DNA of 49,584 bases from Thermodesulfobacteriota bacterium (GTDB taxonomy: Bacteria; Desulfobacterota; Dissulfuribacteria; Dissulfuribacterales; QOAL01), in contig JAADCZ010000011.1 of assembly GCA_013154175.1 (NCBI GenBank), positions 1 through 49,584 on the forward strand, in the 5' to 3' direction. The notes beneath the pieces were generated by a model, which had not been told where the DNA came from, made no database searches, and saw only the letters and a program-made list of their open reading frames with translations. The position numbers and the translations under genes are program-made. Shown piece by piece: positions 8,170 through 18,036 of this stretch (position 1 is its first letter; each line of letters starts with the position of its first letter).

Positions 8170-9362
8170 TGAAAGTGGGTTATCTGGACTGCTTTTCAGG
8201 AATAAGCGGAGACATGCTCCTTGGGGCATTCATAGACGCAGGTTGGAACAAAGACGAGCTCCTGGGCCTCCCATCGCTGTTGGGCCTTAATGCCACCGTT
8301 GAAATAAAAAGGGAGTCAAGAAATGGCATTTCGGCAGTGAGGGTGGAGATAATCCCTGGAGATGACCAGCCCCACAGAAGACTCGACGACATTCTAAAGA
8401 TTTTAACGGATGCCCGCCTTCCCGAAGGGGTAAAGGGTAAGGCAAAGGGCGCCTTTGAGCGGCTTGCCGAGGCGGAGGCCAAGGTTCACGGCTGCCCCAT
8501 CAGGGATGTTCATTTTCATGAAACCGGGGCCGTTGATGCAATCATCGATATAGTCGGGGCCTTTATGGCCAAGGAGTCCCTTGGGCTCAAGAGGCTTGTC
8601 TGCTCCCCTCTTCCCCTTTCAAGGGGGTTTGTAAAGTGTCAACACGGCACCTTGCCCTTGCCCGCTCCGGCGGTTTTGGAGCTCCTAAAGGGTGTAGAGA
8701 CCCATTTTGTCCATGAAGAAGATGAGCTCGTTACGCCTACAGGTGCCCTTTTGGCCCGTGAGTTGGCAAATGATTGGGGGCTTCCCCCTGCCATGAAGAT
8801 CGATGCAACGGGTTATGGTGCAGGCTCGAGGAATCTCGCATCGAGGCCAAATCTGTTGAGGTTGATAGTTGGCGAGGTAGAAGGGGGAAAGGATGGCCTT
8901 TTTGGGCAAGTTGTTGAACTCAAGACGGTTATCGATGACATGAACCCGGAACAGGTAGGTTTTCTAATGGAAAGGCTCTTTTCTTCAGGTGCCGTTGATG
9001 CATGGCTTACCCCGGTTTTCATGAAAAAGAACAGGCCGGGCGTGGAGCTTACAGTCTTAAGTCAAGAGGAGGATCTGGAAAGTCTTTCCCATGTCCTTTT
9101 TTCGAACTCGACCACTACAGGAATCAGGTTTGGCAAGACGGACAGGATGGTCCTTGAAAGATATCCGGTGAAAGTAAAGACCAAATGGGGCAAGCTCAGG
9201 GCCAAGGCAATAGTTAGGCCACAGGGGAAGGTGGAGATTGTGCCCGAATATGAAGAGTGCAGGGCGATAGCCAAGGAGCATGGATTGCCCATCGGGGAGG
9301 TCTACAGGGCAGTGATCTGCAGTGGAGACACTTGGCAGCCAGAGGAGGAAGGCGAGGAGTAA
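8169..9362 (+). CDS. larC: Nickel-pincer cofactor biosynthesis protein LarC (DUF111)
   Basis: LarC is the CTP-dependent nickel insertase that completes the nickel-pincer nucleotide cofactor of lactate racemase-type LarA enzymes. The N-terminal YLDCFSGISGDM motif (residues 5-16) and the HFHETGAVDAIIDIVG motif (about 116-131) are diagnostic. The protein is 397 residues in one unbroken frame, unlike Lactobacillus plantarum, where LarC1 and LarC2 are joined by programmed frameshifting. The ATG at 8169 shares one base with the preceding stop, so longer upstream readings are rejected. No larA, larB or larE is in the window. Confidence 0.92.
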   Translation: MKVGYLDCFSGISGDMLLGAFIDAGWNKDELLGLPSLLGLNATVEIKRESRNGISAVRVEIIPGDDQPHRRLDDILKILTDARLPEGVKGKAKGAFERLAEAEAKVHGCPIRDVHFHETGAVDAIIDIVGAFMAKESLGLKRLVCSPLPLSRGFVKCQHGTLPLPAPAVLELLKGVETHFVHEEDELVTPTGALLARELANDWGLPPAMKIDATGYGAGSRNLASRPNLLRLIVGEVEGGKDGLFGQVVELKTVIDDMNPEQVGFLMERLFSSGAVDAWLTPVFMKKNRPGVELTVLSQEEDLESLSHVLFSNSTTTGIRFGKTDRMVLERYPVKVKTKWGKLRAKAIVRPQGKVEIVPEYEECRAIAKEHGLPIGEVYRAVICSGDTWQPEEEGEE

Positions 9363-9363
9363 G

Positions 9364-9834
9364 ATGGCTGAGACACCATTTCAGAAAGTATCCAGGTATT
9401 TGGCCGTGGGTTTTGGGGCGGGTTACGTGCCCAAAGCCCCTGGCACTGCAGGGGCCGTGGTTGGTATCCCCGTGGGGCTGGCAATCAATCAGGCTTCGGG
9501 GCTCATGGTTTCCCTTTTGTTGCTGCTTCTTCTCTTTGTCATCTCGTGTGTGTCTTCCCACGTCATGGCGAAAAGTGTCGGCAAGAAAGACCCGCAGGTG
9601 GTGGTGATAGATGAAATTATAGGCATGGCCATAGCCCTTTGGCAGCTACCCTGTTCCATGGCTGTGGTGTTAGTTCAGTTCATGCTTTTCAGGCTGTTTG
9701 ACATCTACAAACCTTTTCCGGTAAAACAGATGGAGGATATTTTCACAGGGGGGGCAGGAATAGTCATGGATGATGTAATGGCAGGCATTATGGCAAATGT
9801 ACTTTTTAGGGTTGGGGGCCTGATTTTGTCATGA
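9364..9834 (+). CDS. pgpA: Phosphatidylglycerophosphatase A
   Basis: A 156-residue membrane enzyme that dephosphorylates phosphatidylglycerophosphate to phosphatidylglycerol. Visible motifs are the N-terminal APGTAG segment, VIDEIIGM with the acidic pair, DIYKPFP and MDDVMAG, which together form the PgpA active site. It starts one base after the larC stop and its own stop overlaps the cinA start by four bases (ATGA), placing it inside a larC-pgpA-cinA-thpR operon. pgpA next to cinA is a common bacterial arrangement. Confidence 0.93.
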   Translation: MAETPFQKVSRYLAVGFGAGYVPKAPGTAGAVVGIPVGLAINQASGLMVSLLLLLLLFVISCVSSHVMAKSVGKKDPQVVVIDEIIGMAIALWQLPCSMAVVLVQFMLFRLFDIYKPFPVKQMEDIFTGGAGIVMDDVMAGIMANVLFRVGGLILS

Positions 9835-11105
9835 AGGGGCAGATCATAGCCATTGGGGACGAGCTGATATCTGGCAGAATCGTAAACACCACCAGCAGTT
9901 TTGCCGCATCTAGACTCTTTGCCGCAGGTCACGTCATTAAAAAGATAACCGTAGTTGGTGACGATCCAGACGACATCAAAGAGGCCCTTCTGGCCGGACT
10001 GGAAGAGAGCCAGTTCTTGATTGTAAGCGGCGGTCTTGGCCCTACCACAGACGACATAACCAACGAGTCAGTATCACGGGCACTGGGCCTTCCTTTGGAA
10101 AGAAATACCCAGGTGGAAAGTCAGATCAGGGAGATGGAGGAAGAGCTTGGGGAACATGCCCCTGAACAATTCAAACAAAAGTTGGTGATGTTGCCCAAGG
10201 GCGCCAAGGTACTCAAGCCAGATGGCCACATGGCAGGCTATGAGCTCAAGTATCGGGACGTGTACATGTTCTTTTTGCCTGGGGTCCCGGAGCAATTCCG
10301 CCTGCTTATGGTGGAAAAGGTTTTGCCAAGGCTCAATGAGCTTGATACCACAAGGCCCTATGTGGCCCAAAGGGTGTTCAAGCTTTTTGGGCTGCAGGAG
10401 ATAGAAATCAACTTGCGAATCGAGGCACTGGCCATATCGGGCAAGGGCGTAAAGATTGGTTACTACCCTGTATTTCCAGAGGTCCATATAACAGTCACTG
10501 TCATAGGGGAGTCGGAGCCTGAGGTTTTGAGGCATCTCGAATCGGCAGCCAAGGCGATAAAGGACGAATTTGAGGAATTTATCGTGGCTGAAAGTGATGA
10601 GGGAAGTCTGGCAGCGACCCTTGGGGGCCTCCTTGAGACAAATGGGCTCATGTTGGCAGCTGCCGAATCCTGCACAGGGGGGCTCCTTGGTGCTACCCTC
10701 ACCTCGGTGCCTGGCAGTTCGGGCTGGTTCGATAGATCCATGGTGACCTACAGCAACAGGGCAAAGATGGAGCTTCTCGGGGTGTCAGAGGCCACCCTCA
10801 GAGAGTTTGGTGCTGTTAGCAAGCAGACAGCCCTTGAGATGGTGAAAGGTGCCCGGGAGCGCTCTGGCTGTGAGTGTGCCCTGGCTATCACAGGGATTGC
10901 AGGGCCAGATGGTGGAACCCCAGACAAACCCGTGGGCACTGTCTTCATCGCTCTTTCGGTAAATGATACGGAGCTAGTACATCGCTTTTTGTTTCAGGGT
11001 GATCGTTGGCAGATACGGCGGCTTACAGTTGAGACCAGTCTCGATTGGTTGCGGAGATTTTTGAAATATGATTCGGTGCTTCCTGGCTATAAACCTGTCG
11101 AATGA
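9831..11105 (+). CDS. cinA: CinA family protein, nicotinamide-nucleotide amidohydrolase
   Basis: A 424-residue two-domain CinA. The N-terminal domain resembles molybdopterin-binding MoaB/MogA folds (GDELISGRIVNT near residues 8-19 and SGGLGPTTDD near 65-74), which in characterised CinA hydrolyses ADP-ribose. The C-terminal domain (from about residue 265) is the NMN deamidase with the catalytic AAESCTGG motif. It recycles pyridine nucleotides, a role that fits the nearby nadB. It overlaps pgpA by 4 bp and thpR by 38 bp. Confidence 0.94.
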   Translation: MKGQIIAIGDELISGRIVNTTSSFAASRLFAAGHVIKKITVVGDDPDDIKEALLAGLEESQFLIVSGGLGPTTDDITNESVSRALGLPLERNTQVESQIREMEEELGEHAPEQFKQKLVMLPKGAKVLKPDGHMAGYELKYRDVYMFFLPGVPEQFRLLMVEKVLPRLNELDTTRPYVAQRVFKLFGLQEIEINLRIEALAISGKGVKIGYYPVFPEVHITVTVIGESEPEVLRHLESAAKAIKDEFEEFIVAESDEGSLAATLGGLLETNGLMLAAAESCTGGLLGATLTSVPGSSGWFDRSMVTYSNRAKMELLGVSEATLREFGAVSKQTALEMVKGARERSGCECALAITGIAGPDGGTPDKPVGTVFIALSVNDTELVHRFLFQGDRWQIRRLTVETSLDWLRRFLKYDSVLPGYKPVE

Positions 11106-11637
11106 GACTGAAAGGTATCTTTCAAAGACAATAAATGAATGTCGGCCCTGGTTTGGCAAGAGGGTCAGGTGGGTTCGCCCTGAGAATTGCCATCTAACCC
11201 TGAAGTTTTTGGGGGATGTTGAAGAGTCTGCCCTTTCTTCAATCGACAATGCAGTAAAGGGTGTAGTGTCTGGCTATAAAGACTTTGAAATAGGGCTTGG
11301 AAGGGCCGGAGTATTTCCCCATCAACGTTCACCCCGGGTGTTATGGCTGGGGCTGACTGGCGAGCTCAATACCCTAGGAAGGCTGCAAAGGGATATTGAC
11401 TTAAGCCTTGCTCCCCTTGGCTTTGAGCCAGAAAAGCGGACCTTTGTCCCTCACATCACCCTTGGAAGGGTAAAGGGGGGTCGAGGGCCCCTTGTGGACA
11501 TTCAAAAATTTCTTAAGATTGACCCGCCAGATCTTAAGACCCACGTGCAGAAGGTTCATCTCTATCAGAGCATTCTGAAGCCATCTGGGGCTGAATATCG
11601 CCCCTTGGCCACCTTTCCCCTTAAAGATTCCCAATAA
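11068..11637 (+). CDS. thpR: RNA 2',3'-cyclic phosphodiesterase (2'-5' RNA ligase family)
   Basis: A 189-residue protein of the 2H phosphoesterase superfamily with both signature motifs: HLTLKF at about residues 43-48 and HITLGR at about 129-134. ThpR-type enzymes open 2',3'-cyclic phosphates on RNA and can ligate tRNA halves in vitro; the physiological target is unclear. The ATG at 11068 lies inside the end of cinA (38 bp overlap) and is preceded by a GGAGA site, so expression is coupled. cinA-thpR-recA is a frequent order, but here recA does not follow. Confidence 0.92.
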   Translation: MIRCFLAINLSNETERYLSKTINECRPWFGKRVRWVRPENCHLTLKFLGDVEESALSSIDNAVKGVVSGYKDFEIGLGRAGVFPHQRSPRVLWLGLTGELNTLGRLQRDIDLSLAPLGFEPEKRTFVPHITLGRVKGGRGPLVDIQKFLKIDPPDLKTHVQKVHLYQSILKPSGAEYRPLATFPLKDSQ

Positions 11638-11742
11638 GCCTCTTCTGTTTCATCTCATATTTTTTGTCAGTTTAAGTTTTTCTGCCGGTTTCCGAAAAGA
11701 AAAAAAGAGAAAATTTCAATTTGGAATCTGGGAGACGTCCTT

Positions 11743-12273
11743 TTGGAGCACGAAGTTAAGAAAGAGGAGGCAAGCCTTGGCAAGGCCTTGAGGTTTTCGG
11801 CAGCCCAGAGGCAATGGGCCTGCGAGGTGGGCAAGGTGCGGGAGATAGTCAGGTCCGCAACCATAACCGCTTTGCCCAACTCCACAGACATGGTTGCAGG
11901 GGTCATTAATGTGAGGGGAGAGGTGGTTCCTGTCATAGATCCGTGGCCCCAGGGGCGCTCTGATTCTGAACCAGACAGCAACAAGAAGACAGTAATCATC
12001 CTGCAGACCCATGATGAACACATTGGTCTCAGGGTGGATCACGTGTATTCCATAGAGGACATTCAGGCCTTTGATCTGAACAGTTCCATGGATAGCGATA
12101 CGGCATCTTTGCACGAAATGGTTTCCTGCAACGTGTACCTTTCGGATACCGACTCTGTCCCACTGGTGGATGTAGGGTTGATTTTGGAGTCTGTAAGGTC
12201 GGTTGGCCAGAAAGAGGCGCAGGAAACAACTGGGCAAGATCATGCTTTTTCAGCGGCAGGAGGCATTCAATGA
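11743..12273 (+). CDS. cheW: CheW-like chemotaxis coupling protein
   Basis: A 176-residue CheW-domain protein that links methyl-accepting receptors to the CheA kinase. The core reads [10 protein letters not shown] at about residues 27-36 and [14 protein letters not shown] at about 54-67, both conserved CheW strands, followed by a standard second half and a ~25-residue tail. No in-frame ATG precedes the domain; the TTG at 11743 has a GGGAG site 8 bp upstream and is taken as the start. Its stop overlaps the receptor start by four bases, so the two form a dedicated receptor-coupler pair. No cheA, cheR or cheB is in the window. Confidence 0.88.
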   Translation: MEHEVKKEEASLGKALRFSAAQRQWACEVGKVREIVRSATITALPNSTDMVAGVINVRGEVVPVIDPWPQGRSDSEPDSNKKTVIILQTHDEHIGLRVDHVYSIEDIQAFDLNSSMDSDTASLHEMVSCNVYLSDTDSVPLVDVGLILESVRSVGQKEAQETTGQDHAFSAAGGIQ

Positions 12274-14609
12274 AGGGGCGATTCGTAAGTTTGCAAAACA
12301 TGAAAATTCAGAACAAGGTGCTGTTCCTAATCTTCTTGACAGCCCTTGTTGCACTGGTGACCCAGGCTTACCACTTCTATTCCATCCACAGCCTGTTGAA
12401 AAAGGATGGAGCCAAACAGCTGGAACTCGCTGCAATTGGTCTTGCAGAGTCCTTTAACAGTTACTGGGAGAACAGGCTGAACGATATCGAGACCCTTTCC
12501 ACCCTCGATTCCATAATTGCAGCTGCAACAGATGGAAGCGGTGTAAGTGGAGCAAATAGCCTCCTTTCCAAGATGGCAGCCAAATACTCCTATTACAATG
12601 CCATTATGGTGGTTCAGGATGATTCAGTGGTTGCCGCAAGCAAACCGTCCTTTATAGGAAAGCGGATCAAGTTCCCGGTAAAGGGCCTGCATAAAACCAA
12701 CCTGATTGGCCCTGTGCCAAATCCATTTGGCAAGGGAGAGAAGCTCTTTTTGTTAATCAAAAGGATAAGGACAAACTCCTATCACAAGGCCTATGTAATT
12801 GCCTCCATTCAGCCCGACTCACTTATAAATCACCTGCGTAAATGGCAAGCCGGTTCCAAGTTCTGTTTCATCGATGGAGCAGGCCGAATCATCTCCGCAG
12901 TGGAAAAGGGCCTTATTGGCTCGACAGCCCCATCCTGGATGTTGTCGGCCCTGGGTAAGGCCCAGAAGTCTGCAGTGATTGTGGAGTCTGATGATGAGCC
13001 AATGGCCATGGCTGCCCGTGAGGTGGAAAGTTGGCGAAGACTTACGGGCAAGCAGGCCTATGCCATATCTTACATGAAGGAAAGCGCTCTCTTCTCATCC
13101 ATGAAGGACTTGTTGCAGCCAACCCTGATAGCAAACGGCCTTGTTTTCCTGATGCTGTTACTACTTGCCTATCTTTTGAACAAGGACGTTGCAAAGCCCA
13201 TCGTAGAGGCTGCAACATTTCTCAACAATACAGCCAAACATCTCGATCTTACCCAGCGTCTGAAGGTTCGAAGCAGCGACGAGGTGGGTGAGATGGCCGA
13301 ATCTGTCAACAAGTTCCTGGCAAGTCTCCAGGATGCCTTCAAGGACGTTATCAAGACCACTGTAGAATTCAGCGAGGCCAGTTCCGATGTCTATGAGGTT
13401 GCAAAGCGCATTACAGAGAATGCAACCCAGCAGGCCAGCAGGGCAGATGAAATACGTCAGCGCGTGGCCCTCATGGGTCAAACCGCCCAGGAAGTTGCCC
13501 AGCATGCGGAATCCTCGGCCAAATTGGCCAAGGAGGCTGCCCAGGTAATCGAGGAGATGGCCAAGACGAATCTCAAGATTACAGAGGTGTCGGAACACAA
13601 CAAAGAGGGCGCAGAAGGCGTTGCAAAGACCGTTGCCGCAATGGGCGAGACCGCAAAGAAGGTTCAGGAAAGGGCAGTAAGGCAGTCTGAGGCAGCTGAG
13701 CAGACGGCAAATGCCTTGAACAGTATGGCCCTTGAGCTTGAAGATATGGCCCAGGAGGCCAAAAATGCAGCGGCTCAGGCCCAGCATACCCTAGACAGTG
13801 CTGCCAGGGGGCGTGCCGCCATGATTGAAACCGTCAAGGGTATGCAGGACATTGCCAGGAGTTCCGAGCAGGTCAGGGAAATCGTCGACCTCATCTCTGA
13901 CATTGCCGAGCAGACAAACCTCCTGGCTCTAAATGCAGCCATTGAGGCTGCCAGGGCCGGAGAGCATGGACGAGGTTTTGCAGTAGTTGCCGAGGAAATT
14001 CGAAAGCTTGCAGACCGTACGAGCGAATCCACCAAGGAGATTGAAAGCCTCATTCAGGGAAGCCGCGACAGTGTTGCAAAGGGACTCAAGCTTGCGGCAG
14101 AGAGTGAGAAGGCCCTGGCTGAACTGTTGAGCACAGTTGAAAACAGCAGCCGCGTCACCGTAGGCATTGCAAATATTTCAGACAAACAGACCCAGTCCAT
14201 TCAGGATCTATTGTCTTCCATGGATAACCTGAAGATACAGTCGAGTGCCATTGTGGATATGACAAACAAGCAGGCTGAAAGGCGTAAAATGGCAGAGGCA
14301 GCAATCTTGGAGCTGGAGAAACTCAGCGACGACATCAGCTCCATTGCCAATTCCACGACTCTCACTACACGGACCGCTGTTGAAACCGTTGATAAGGTTG
14401 TATTAAACTCCAGCGAAATTACTTACCGAACCTCCAAGCAGAAAGAGAGAAGTGCTGCCCTGCAAAAGCTCATGGACACTGTCGCCGCAGTTGCACTTCA
14501 GAATGCAAAGGGTGCAGAAAGCGCCCTCAAGTCCATGGAAGAGTTACAGATGAAGGCAAAACAGGTGGAAAAGATTATCAGGAAGTTCAAGGTTTCATCC
14601 TTTCAATAA
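12270..14609 (+). CDS. Methyl-accepting chemotaxis protein with periplasmic Cache-type sensor
   Basis: A 779-residue transmembrane chemoreceptor. Helix 1 is at about residues 15-33, then a ~250-residue periplasmic sensor region of Cache type, helix 2 at about 287-305, a HAMP linker to about 358, and a long coiled-coil signalling domain. The hairpin tip contains [20 protein letters not shown] (about residues 547-566), the highly conserved site for CheA/CheW binding. A second possible start is the ATG at 12300. The ATGA overlap with cheW indicates coupled expression. The ligand is unknown. Confidence 0.93.
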   Translation: MKGRFVSLQNMKIQNKVLFLIFLTALVALVTQAYHFYSIHSLLKKDGAKQLELAAIGLAESFNSYWENRLNDIETLSTLDSIIAAATDGSGVSGANSLLSKMAAKYSYYNAIMVVQDDSVVAASKPSFIGKRIKFPVKGLHKTNLIGPVPNPFGKGEKLFLLIKRIRTNSYHKAYVIASIQPDSLINHLRKWQAGSKFCFIDGAGRIISAVEKGLIGSTAPSWMLSALGKAQKSAVIVESDDEPMAMAAREVESWRRLTGKQAYAISYMKESALFSSMKDLLQPTLIANGLVFLMLLLLAYLLNKDVAKPIVEAATFLNNTAKHLDLTQRLKVRSSDEVGEMAESVNKFLASLQDAFKDVIKTTVEFSEASSDVYEVAKRITENATQQASRADEIRQRVALMGQTAQEVAQHAESSAKLAKEAAQVIEEMAKTNLKITEVSEHNKEGAEGVAKTVAAMGETAKKVQERAVRQSEAAEQTANALNSMALELEDMAQEAKNAAAQAQHTLDSAARGRAAMIETVKGMQDIARSSEQVREIVDLISDIAEQTNLLALNAAIEAARAGEHGRGFAVVAEEIRKLADRTSESTKEIESLIQGSRDSVAKGLKLAAESEKALAELLSTVENSSRVTVGIANISDKQTQSIQDLLSSMDNLKIQSSAIVDMTNKQAERRKMAEAAILELEKLSDDISSIANSTTLTTRTAVETVDKVVLNSSEITYRTSKQKERSAALQKLMDTVAAVALQNAKGAESALKSMEELQMKAKQVEKIIRKFKVSSFQ

Positions 14610-14710
14610 TATATTTCGAAGGTCGTTGGTTTGGAGATGTTACTGTGCAGAGGCCACTGAGCAACTATTCCCTGTTTTTTTAAGTTGCCAGAAAAATTTA
14701 TATGTGGTAG

Positions 14711-14726
14711 CTGTTCATCGGAACAG
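14711..14726. promoter_or_regulatory. Perfect inverted repeat upstream of the Fur-family gene, candidate operator
   Basis: The 16-bp sequence CTGTTCATCGGAACAG is a perfect 6-bp inverted repeat around a 4-bp centre, ending 17 bp before the ATG of the Fur/PerR-family gene. Its position over the ribosome-binding and promoter-proximal region suits an autoregulatory operator. It does not match the classical Fur box, so the assignment is tentative. Confidence 0.35.
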
Positions 14727-14743
14727 TTCTTAATTAATAAAAG

Positions 14744-15220
14744 ATGGCAAAAAAAACAAAAAAATCACACGATGCAAATAGCGCCAGGCTATCGGTGGAC
14801 GAGCTGCGCCGGATTTTTGAAAATGCCGGCCTGAGGCTGACCCATCAGAGGATAATGGTCTACAATGCAGTGGTTGACTCAAAGGAGCATCCGTCTGCCG
14901 AGACCATTTATGAACAGTTGAAAAAGGATATTCCCACAATATCCCTGGATACGGTCTACAGGACTTTGTCCACCCTTGATCGACTTGGCCTTATAAAACG
15001 ATTGCAGCTTTTTGACTATATCCGGTTTGAGCCCGATCTTTCCAGGCATCATCACTTTATATGCAAAAAGTGTAAGAAAATTATAGACTTCCATTGGCCT
15101 GAAATAGACGGTGTCTCCATCCCTGAAACCTTGAAGTCAGTAGGCGAGGTGCAGGACCAGATGGTGGAGGTGCGCGGTATCTGCAAGGAATGTCTTGCCC
15201 AAGAAGGCGGCGAGAAATAG
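14744..15220 (+). CDS. Fur/PerR family metal-dependent transcriptional regulator
   Basis: A 158-residue Fur-superfamily repressor. The winged-helix DNA-binding part covers about residues 17-95 (GLRLTHQRIMVYNAV and TISLDTVYRTLSTL). The regulatory part has the histidine-rich RHHHFICKKC and a second CKEC pair near residue 147, which form the structural Cys4 zinc site. The spacing and HHHFIC motif resemble PerR-type peroxide sensors more than iron-sensing Fur, but this is not decisive. An inverted repeat just upstream suggests autoregulation. No target gene such as rubrerythrin or ahpC is adjacent. Confidence 0.88.
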   Translation: MAKKTKKSHDANSARLSVDELRRIFENAGLRLTHQRIMVYNAVVDSKEHPSAETIYEQLKKDIPTISLDTVYRTLSTLDRLGLIKRLQLFDYIRFEPDLSRHHHFICKKCKKIIDFHWPEIDGVSIPETLKSVGEVQDQMVEVRGICKECLAQEGGEK

Positions 15221-15311
15221 AAAGGCCTCTTTTTTAGGGGCTCTGGGGCAAAAAGCGCTTGTTGAAAGAAAATCCCTGTGTTTCTGCTGTTTCTATTGTT
15301 TCTGCCTTGTC

Positions 15312-16610
15312 TTAAACCTTGTGGTCGAGATATTGGGCCACGAGTTGGGCCTGGGAAGTGGCCGAACCCTGCCCCAGTTTTTCCAGGGCCCTTCTGGCCC
15401 TAAGCCCTGCCTTTTCTCTGAGCCCGTCATCTGAAAGCAGATAGGCAAATACCTCTCCAAGCCCGTCAGGGTCCTTTGCCACAAACCCCCCCTGTTCCTC
15501 AATAAGAGCCTCTGTGGCCTCCTTGAAATTTTTTGTGTGGGGCCCAAAGACAACTGGTTTTGCCCATGCTGCAGGTTCCATGACGTTTTGGCCGCCAAGG
15601 GGCGCAATGGAGCCACCAACAAAGGCAATGTCGCATATGGAGTAAAGCCTAAAAAGCCAACCCATCTCGTCAACCAGCAGGTAATCAATGTCTTCACAGG
15701 AAGTTTGGGACGCTTCTGTGACTTCTCTAATGGTGGCATATTTGGCACTGCGGTCCTTGAGGAAGGTGTTTATATCCTTGGCCCTGTCAAGATGTCTTGG
15801 AACCAGGATGGTGAGGGGGCGTAGATGCCTTATTTTTTTAATGGCCTCGAAGATGGCCACGTGTTCCTGTTCCCTGATGCTTCCTGCCACTATGACAGGC
15901 CTTTTACCATAAAGTCCCAGTTTCTTTGTCAAAACTTGCGCATCTTCCCTACGAGGTTTGTCCAAGAGGCTTTCATATTTGGCATTGCCACAAACCTTAA
16001 CACATGACGGATGGGCACCAATTGAAACAAGCCGCTCCTTGTCCACCTTGGATATTGCACAGATGGAGTCAAAGAGTTGCAGCACCTGGCCAAATAGGAA
16101 ACGGGCGCGCAAATATGAAGGATATGAACGGTGGGAAATCCTGCCATTTAGGAGCAGAAGAGAGGCCCCGTGGTTTTTAAGGGCAAGGAGCAGATTTGGC
16201 CACAACTCCGTCTCCAGGGTGCAAAAGACCTTTGGGGCCACTTCCTTGACTGTTTTTTCAACCAGCTGTGGAAGGTCGAGGGGGCATAAGAAAACAGGCA
16301 TTTTGCCACCTGAGATCCTTTTTGCATGGTGAAGGCCAGCAGTCGTAAAGGTGGATACAACGAGCTTGGTATGTGGCCTTATCTCCAGCAACCTAGAGGC
16401 TATCGCCCACAAGGCCTCCATCTCTCCAACAGAGGCTCCGTGCATCCAAAGGTCAACATCACCAAGTGGCCTCCCTTGCGTGAAGGGATGTCCCAGCCTT
16501 TGACGCCAAATGTCCGGCTTGGATGAAAACCTCTTATAGACAGCAAATGCAGGTAAGGCGAGCCAACCTGCACCACGGGTGATGAGCGAATAAGTCTTTA
16601 GCCATCTCAT
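15312..16610 (-). CDS. waaA: 3-deoxy-D-manno-octulosonic acid transferase (Kdo transferase)
   Basis: A 432-residue GT-B glycosyltransferase (WaaA/KdtA) that adds Kdo from CMP-Kdo to lipid A precursor on the inner membrane. An N-terminal membrane anchor is followed by GASVGE at residues 58-63, containing the catalytic glutamate, then ETELWPNLL. The C-terminal domain carries FVGGSIAPLGGQNVMEPA; the usual GGHN is GGQN here. It overlaps the preceding rlmB by four bases and is the last gene of the minus-strand block, converging on the Fur-family gene. Whether it adds one or more Kdo residues cannot be read from sequence. Confidence 0.94.
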   Translation of the reverse strand: MRWLKTYSLITRGAGWLALPAFAVYKRFSSKPDIWRQRLGHPFTQGRPLGDVDLWMHGASVGEMEALWAIASRLLEIRPHTKLVVSTFTTAGLHHAKRISGGKMPVFLCPLDLPQLVEKTVKEVAPKVFCTLETELWPNLLLALKNHGASLLLLNGRISHRSYPSYLRARFLFGQVLQLFDSICAISKVDKERLVSIGAHPSCVKVCGNAKYESLLDKPRREDAQVLTKKLGLYGKRPVIVAGSIREQEHVAIFEAIKKIRHLRPLTILVPRHLDRAKDINTFLKDRSAKYATIREVTEASQTSCEDIDYLLVDEMGWLFRLYSICDIAFVGGSIAPLGGQNVMEPAAWAKPVVFGPHTKNFKEATEALIEEQGGFVAKDPDGLGEVFAYLLSDDGLREKAGLRARRALEKLGQGSATSQAQLVAQYLDHKV

Positions 16611-17356
16611 TGCTGCATGGTTTTTTTCCTCTTTAGTTCATATAGGGCCACAGCTGCCGCATTTGAGACATTTAAGGAATCAAGGGCCGGATTGATTGGT
16701 ATGCGCGTCAGGTCATCGAGGATCTTTCTTATGTTTTTACGAATACCCCTTGCCTCAGAGCCTAGCACCAGACATACAGCCCCTTTTACATCCATATCCC
16801 AAATGGGCGTCTGCCCCCTGGCGTCTAGTCCAATGGTGGGAATGGCCATTTTCTTGGCTGCATCCAGGGCGGAAAACAGGTTTTGGGCCGTGTTTAGCCT
16901 GGTGTGAAACAGGGCTCCGGATGATGCCTTGATGACTGTGCCGTTTATGGGGGCATTTTGTTTTGAGGGTATGATGATGCCACTAACCTCAAAGGCAACC
17001 GCCGCCCTGATGACTGCTCCCAGATTTTGAGGGTCTTCTATCTGATCGCATACCAGCACACTTTCACCGCTTTGTTTGGCCCTTTCGAGGATTTGGTCTG
17101 CATCCACTTCCCAAAATTTTTCAACCAGTGCACAAATTCCCTGGTGAACAGCTCCCTTTGGGAGGCGAAGCCTGTGAAAGTCATTAACCCGCTCAACTGC
17201 GAGCCCCTTGGTTGAAATGAGTTCCAGCAGTGCCTTTTGATTCTTCTTTTTCCCAAAGGTTGGTAGAACTAGTATGCGCTCGATGCAATCCGGTCTGGTG
17301 GCCAATGCCTCCTCGACCGGGTGAACACCCCATATCCATATCGAATCTTCGCCCAT
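16607..17356 (-). CDS. rlmB: TrmH/SpoU family RNA 2'-O-methyltransferase, RlmB-like
   Basis: A 249-residue SPOUT methyltransferase. An N-terminal L30e-like substrate-binding domain (about residues 1-85, starting with WGVHPVEEAL) precedes the knotted SAM domain with the three SpoU motifs: EDPQNLGAVIRAA, LVLGSEARGI and IPINPALDSLNVSNAAA. RlmB methylates G2251 of 23S rRNA in E. coli, and this protein has the same layout and length. It lies 29 bp after gmk and overlaps waaA by 4 bp. Confidence 0.91.
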   Translation of the reverse strand: MGEDSIWIWGVHPVEEALATRPDCIERILVLPTFGKKKNQKALLELISTKGLAVERVNDFHRLRLPKGAVHQGICALVEKFWEVDADQILERAKQSGESVLVCDQIEDPQNLGAVIRAAVAFEVSGIIIPSKQNAPINGTVIKASSGALFHTRLNTAQNLFSALDAAKKMAIPTIGLDARGQTPIWDMDVKGAVCLVLGSEARGIRKNIRKILDDLTRIPINPALDSLNVSNAAAVALYELKRKKTMQQ

Positions 17357-17385
17357 GTCTTTTCAGGGGGTGGGTAGTTGGGCCA

Positions 17386-18021
17386 TTAGATGGAATCCCA
17401 CTCTTCCGGGTCGGGTTTGAGGGCTGCCAGGTCTATTTTACCGCCTATGACCCTCCTGGTTTTGTTTCGTTCTGCAATAATTATGGACTTTAGTTCCTCG
17501 AAGGCGACCTGGAGCTGGTCATTTACAATGGTGTAGTGATAGTTTGGGACTTCTTCCATCTCCAACAGGGCGTTTTTGAGTCGGAGCTTTATCTTTTCCC
17601 TGTCTTCACTGCCCCGCGCCACTAGCCTTCGCTTGAGCTCCTGCCATGAGGGCGGCAAAATGAAGATGGTTACGGCGCCAGGCAATTTTTCCTTAACCTG
17701 TTTGGCCCCCTGGGTATCTATGTCCAGTATGACATCCAGCCCCTTTGCGAGCTTGTCCATGACCTGGCCCCGGTGGGTTCCGTAGAAATTGCCGTGGACC
17801 CTGGCCCACTCCAGAAAGGCGTCCTCTGCCACAAGTCGTTGAAACTCTGCTTCTGACACAAAAAAGTAGTCTTTTCCATCCACCTCACCAGGCCTGGGTG
17901 GTCTGGTGGTGTGGGATACGGAAAAGACAATGTTGTCCAGCTCCTTGACCAGCATGGAGCAAAGTGTGCTTTTGCCTGCGCCAGAAGGAGCTGAAATGAT
18001 GAATAGGTCACCCCTGTCCAT
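17386..18021 (-). CDS. gmk: Guanylate kinase
   Basis: A 211-residue guanylate kinase converting GMP to GDP with ATP. The P-loop APSGAGKS is at residues 11-18, followed by the GMP-binding region SHTTRPPRPGEVDGKDYFFV and the lid and closing segments RLVARGSEDREKI and NYHYTIVND. Length and motifs are all standard. It lies directly after remA, an order shared with many Firmicutes and Desulfobacterota, usually with yicC upstream as here. Confidence 0.96.
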   Translation of the reverse strand: MDRGDLFIISAPSGAGKSTLCSMLVKELDNIVFSVSHTTRPPRPGEVDGKDYFFVSEAEFQRLVAEDAFLEWARVHGNFYGTHRGQVMDKLAKGLDVILDIDTQGAKQVKEKLPGAVTIFILPPSWQELKRRLVARGSEDREKIKLRLKNALLEMEEVPNYHYTIVNDQLQVAFEELKSIIIAERNKTRRVIGGKIDLAALKPDPEEWDSI

Positions 18022-18036
18022 GGGCCAGATGTTTTC

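Noticed and set aside
13161-13787. A 208-codon open frame on the minus strand within the chemoreceptor gene, with leucine/glycine-rich product
   Set aside because: It is the reverse of the heptad-repeat coiled coil of the receptor, which explains its membrane-like look.
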